A stretch of DNA of 64,000 nucleotides from Knoellia koreensis (GTDB lineage Bacteria; Actinomycetota; Actinomycetes; Actinomycetales; Dermatophilaceae): assembly GCF_013041615.1 (NCBI RefSeq), contig NZ_JABEPQ010000003.1, forward strand, positions 186,001 through 250,000, read 5' to 3'. Position 1 is the stretch's first letter. Each line of letters begins with the position of its first letter. Below are positions 63,301 to 64,000 of the stretch, in pieces. A model generated the notes under the pieces. That model had not been told where the DNA came from, made no database searches, and saw only the letters and a program-made list of their open reading frames with translations. A program made the translations under genes and the position numbers.

Positions 63301-64000
63301 AGGCGAGGTTGATCGTGTAGATCGCCCCGGTCGTGCTCATGTTGGAGAAGTAGAAGTCGCCGCCCGAGATGGCACCGGCGTTGATGCCCCCGGTCCCCGT
63401 CAGGGTGCCCGCCGCCCTGTCGGCAGTGGCGATGTTGTCGATCGCGCCGAGGTCCTGGATGGTGCCGGAGCCGTCGATGCGGAGCAGGTGGTTGGCCAGG
63501 GTGACGCTGCCGGAGTTCCAGTTCGAGACGGCGTAGAGGTAGTGGTCCGCGGGGTTGTAGGCCAGTGCGTTGTAGCCCCACGTGGTCTGGCTGTCCGCCG
63601 GGATGAAGTCGGACGACGTCGACGTCGTGTACTGCTGGAACAGCGTCGTGTACGGGTTGGTGGTCGGCTTGTTCTGGGCGACCCAGAAGGTCGGGCTCGT
63701 GCAGTCGATCGGCACCAGCGAGGTCGCCGTGACCTGCACCGTGACGGCCTGGGACACGGTCGAGGTGCCGGTGCAGGTGAAGAAGACGTTGCAGGTGTAC
63801 GTGTACGTGTAGCGGGCCGACGCCGTCGACGTGGTGGTCTGGTTCCGGGTCGTCGTGCAGGTGAACGTCTGCGATGCGCCGGGCGCCAGGTTGGTCGCCG
63901 TCGGGGTGATCGGCGAGCAGCTCGGGTCGTTGATCGCCGGGCTGCCGGGACGCAGCGTGGTACCGGCCGTGAGGTTCTTGACGGTGTAGGTGTACGTCAC
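60341..64000 (-). CDS. Giant DUF11-repeat surface adhesin/tip pilin (5' end outside the window)
   Basis: The 1,219 residues in view have, in order, a DUF11-type end (TYTYTVKNLTAGTT), a DUF6923-like beta-propeller (WVAQNKPTTNPYTTLFQQ, AYNPADHYLYAVS, NSSSTLYAFDTTTKTW), and about five DUF11 repeats (starting VDLAVLKTATPTVAPSGTVTFTLTVTNNGPG). A SpaA/Cna-B domain follows (E-box YWLVETKSPGGYEL), then a LPAAG (1180-1184) sorting-like signal, helix and RR tail. Long DUF11 proteins with propellers are cell-surface adhesins. Its place first in the pilus operon fits a tip adhesin. The start is past position 64000. Confidence 0.88.
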   Translation of the reverse strand: MTYTYTVKNLTAGTTLRPGSPAINDPSCSPITPTATNLAPGASQTFTCTTTRNQTTTSTASARYTYTYTCNVFFTCTGTSTVSQAVTVQVTATSLVPIDCTSPTFWVAQNKPTTNPYTTLFQQYTTSTSSDFIPADSQTTWGYNALAYNPADHYLYAVSNWNSGSVTLANHLLRIDGSGTIQDLGAIDNIATADRAAGTLTGTGGINAGAISGGDFYFSNMSTTGAIYTINLASVPAVPSVPPANVSATKFYDGSAIPRTNDFAFVDSKLYGINNSSSTLYAFDTTTKTWSSVANTGLPSDIYGAAWTYGNGNLGFDANTQNKMAQVTTAGAVVSSRTGPTSGNNDGASCVDNNNVDLAVLKTATPTVAPSGTVTFTLTVTNNGPGISSGGFVTDVVPSAYTGVTVDKTAYPNCAVSGNTVTCQNGVLNPGDSYDVQITAKAPGTTQCITNSATVTGSNEADPVPANNTSSAQTCISDAKIDVAKAAGGATVTGPDGNGNYTASYTVTVRNTGTGTIAGLYGPLVDTPAFSSGVSIVSFSWAGGPTGAPATAVTADATGSYTFGTAGTSINSGGVHIYTVTVVVKQAPTASSTLTLCNGTAGNGLYNTVGADGESASASTTNNSACVNPAPAINVVKNVRLASGSGNGVDSLTVNRGDQVVYVYAVSLPTGYTEPVRTVTVTDDKLGSISGLASPAGYKSGDTNTNNQLDPGETWLYWSAATAPANSVDNVGTATGTGLTTNRSATATDTAHLTVLFPTLDVAKTAGALTGPDANGVYTAAYTVTVSNTGTGAGSYGPVTDTLGFDPNLTPKTATWTKGAATGTTTFGATGPFTFTVGPNGTTALAAGATDTYAVSVTFTYSGASAAALCGGPGTGLYNSVALPTGQESNTSNNSACTAPPPRFGIQKLAQGGTAGGTGTSVQTAADGTASVTYTVIVTNTGSVAAKHPAITDSVTLPTGFAVTSVTVGGTAQTLTGGSFAIPASAATIAPGGTASYSIVVNGKAADLTAVDWTKAATCNTTGGGTPSAGGFFNLVSMVGDSDGSANNDACAPVTKPTQVVKVNKLGTTCAGGATTCPLPGATFAIYATDPSQAGATPIANGITADVTGGAAFTSAALAYPGTYWLVETKSPGGYELLAQPIRFTLGSSGITLVGAPTSVMLAPGSTTTIQVVDSKAGRLPAAGGHGPLRTTLLGLLIVALGAAYTRRPSGRRAPGLTS

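Overview
The window is about 70% G+C with dense, short-gapped genes, strong third-position GC bias, frequent 4-nt start/stop overlaps and many GTG starts. Together with a Streptomyces-type xylose isomerase, LytR_C and PH-domain envelope proteins and SpaA-type sortase-assembled pili, this points to a Gram-positive actinomycete. My best guess is Intrasporangiaceae or a relative; this is inference, because no rRNA gene or other lineage marker is present. One 8-mer, GTATGCCG, and its complement recur about 60-65 times on both strands, in genes and between them. That is far above chance and looks like a lineage-specific highly iterated word.

Layout. 1-1.7 kb: cell-wall recycling (start of a secreted protein, possibly a serine hydrolase, and the exo-muramidase NamZ). 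1.8-7.9 kb: a tightly coupled catabolic operon (ureohydrolase, APC permease, N,N-dimethylformamidase-like enzyme, cupin) behind a PucR regulator. 8.5-11.4 kb: propionyl-CoA synthetase and an AEC transporter. 11.5-16.5 kb: a 5-kb module (DsbA/FrnE-like protein with an internal TGA, two LLM flavin oxidoreductases, MarR, DoxX, MFS exporter) bounded by perfect 39-bp direct repeats, one of which forms the 3' end of the neighbouring HerA-like ATPase gene. 18-23 kb: LytR_C protein, and a GAF regulator beside an aldehyde dehydrogenase and its DUF779 partner. 23-32.6 kb: a seven-gene sugar operon (RbsABC-type importer, dehydrogenase, two TIM-barrel proteins, xylA) divergent from a ROK repressor, with a palindromic operator between them. 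32.6-36.7 kb: an ABC-2 transporter, a SHOCT protein and a NarL-type two-component pair. 36.9-49.1 kb: a thioredoxin-reductase-like fusion without redox cysteines, tRNA-Ser(CGA), a secreted metallophosphoesterase, an MFS exporter, DedA, tadA, upp, a GMC oxidoreductase, a PH-domain pair, an amino acid permease, and an uncharacterised protein bracketed by mirrored hairpin repeats. 49.3-55.5 kb: transhydrogenase pntAB, a small membrane protein under a perfect palindrome, a pirin and an acyl-CoA synthetase. 55.6-64 kb: a sortase-assembled pilus locus (giant DUF11 adhesin cut by the window end, shaft pilin, class C sortase, accessory pilin).

Two layers lie beyond the genes. First, several gene ends carry long, nearly perfect hairpins that share the arm GCTTGCGTCTGCG. 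Second, three operator-like palindromes (sugar operon, marR-doxX gap, small membrane gene) mark likely local regulation. Coordinates of gene starts were chosen from ribosome-binding sites and overlaps, not from the longest open frame.
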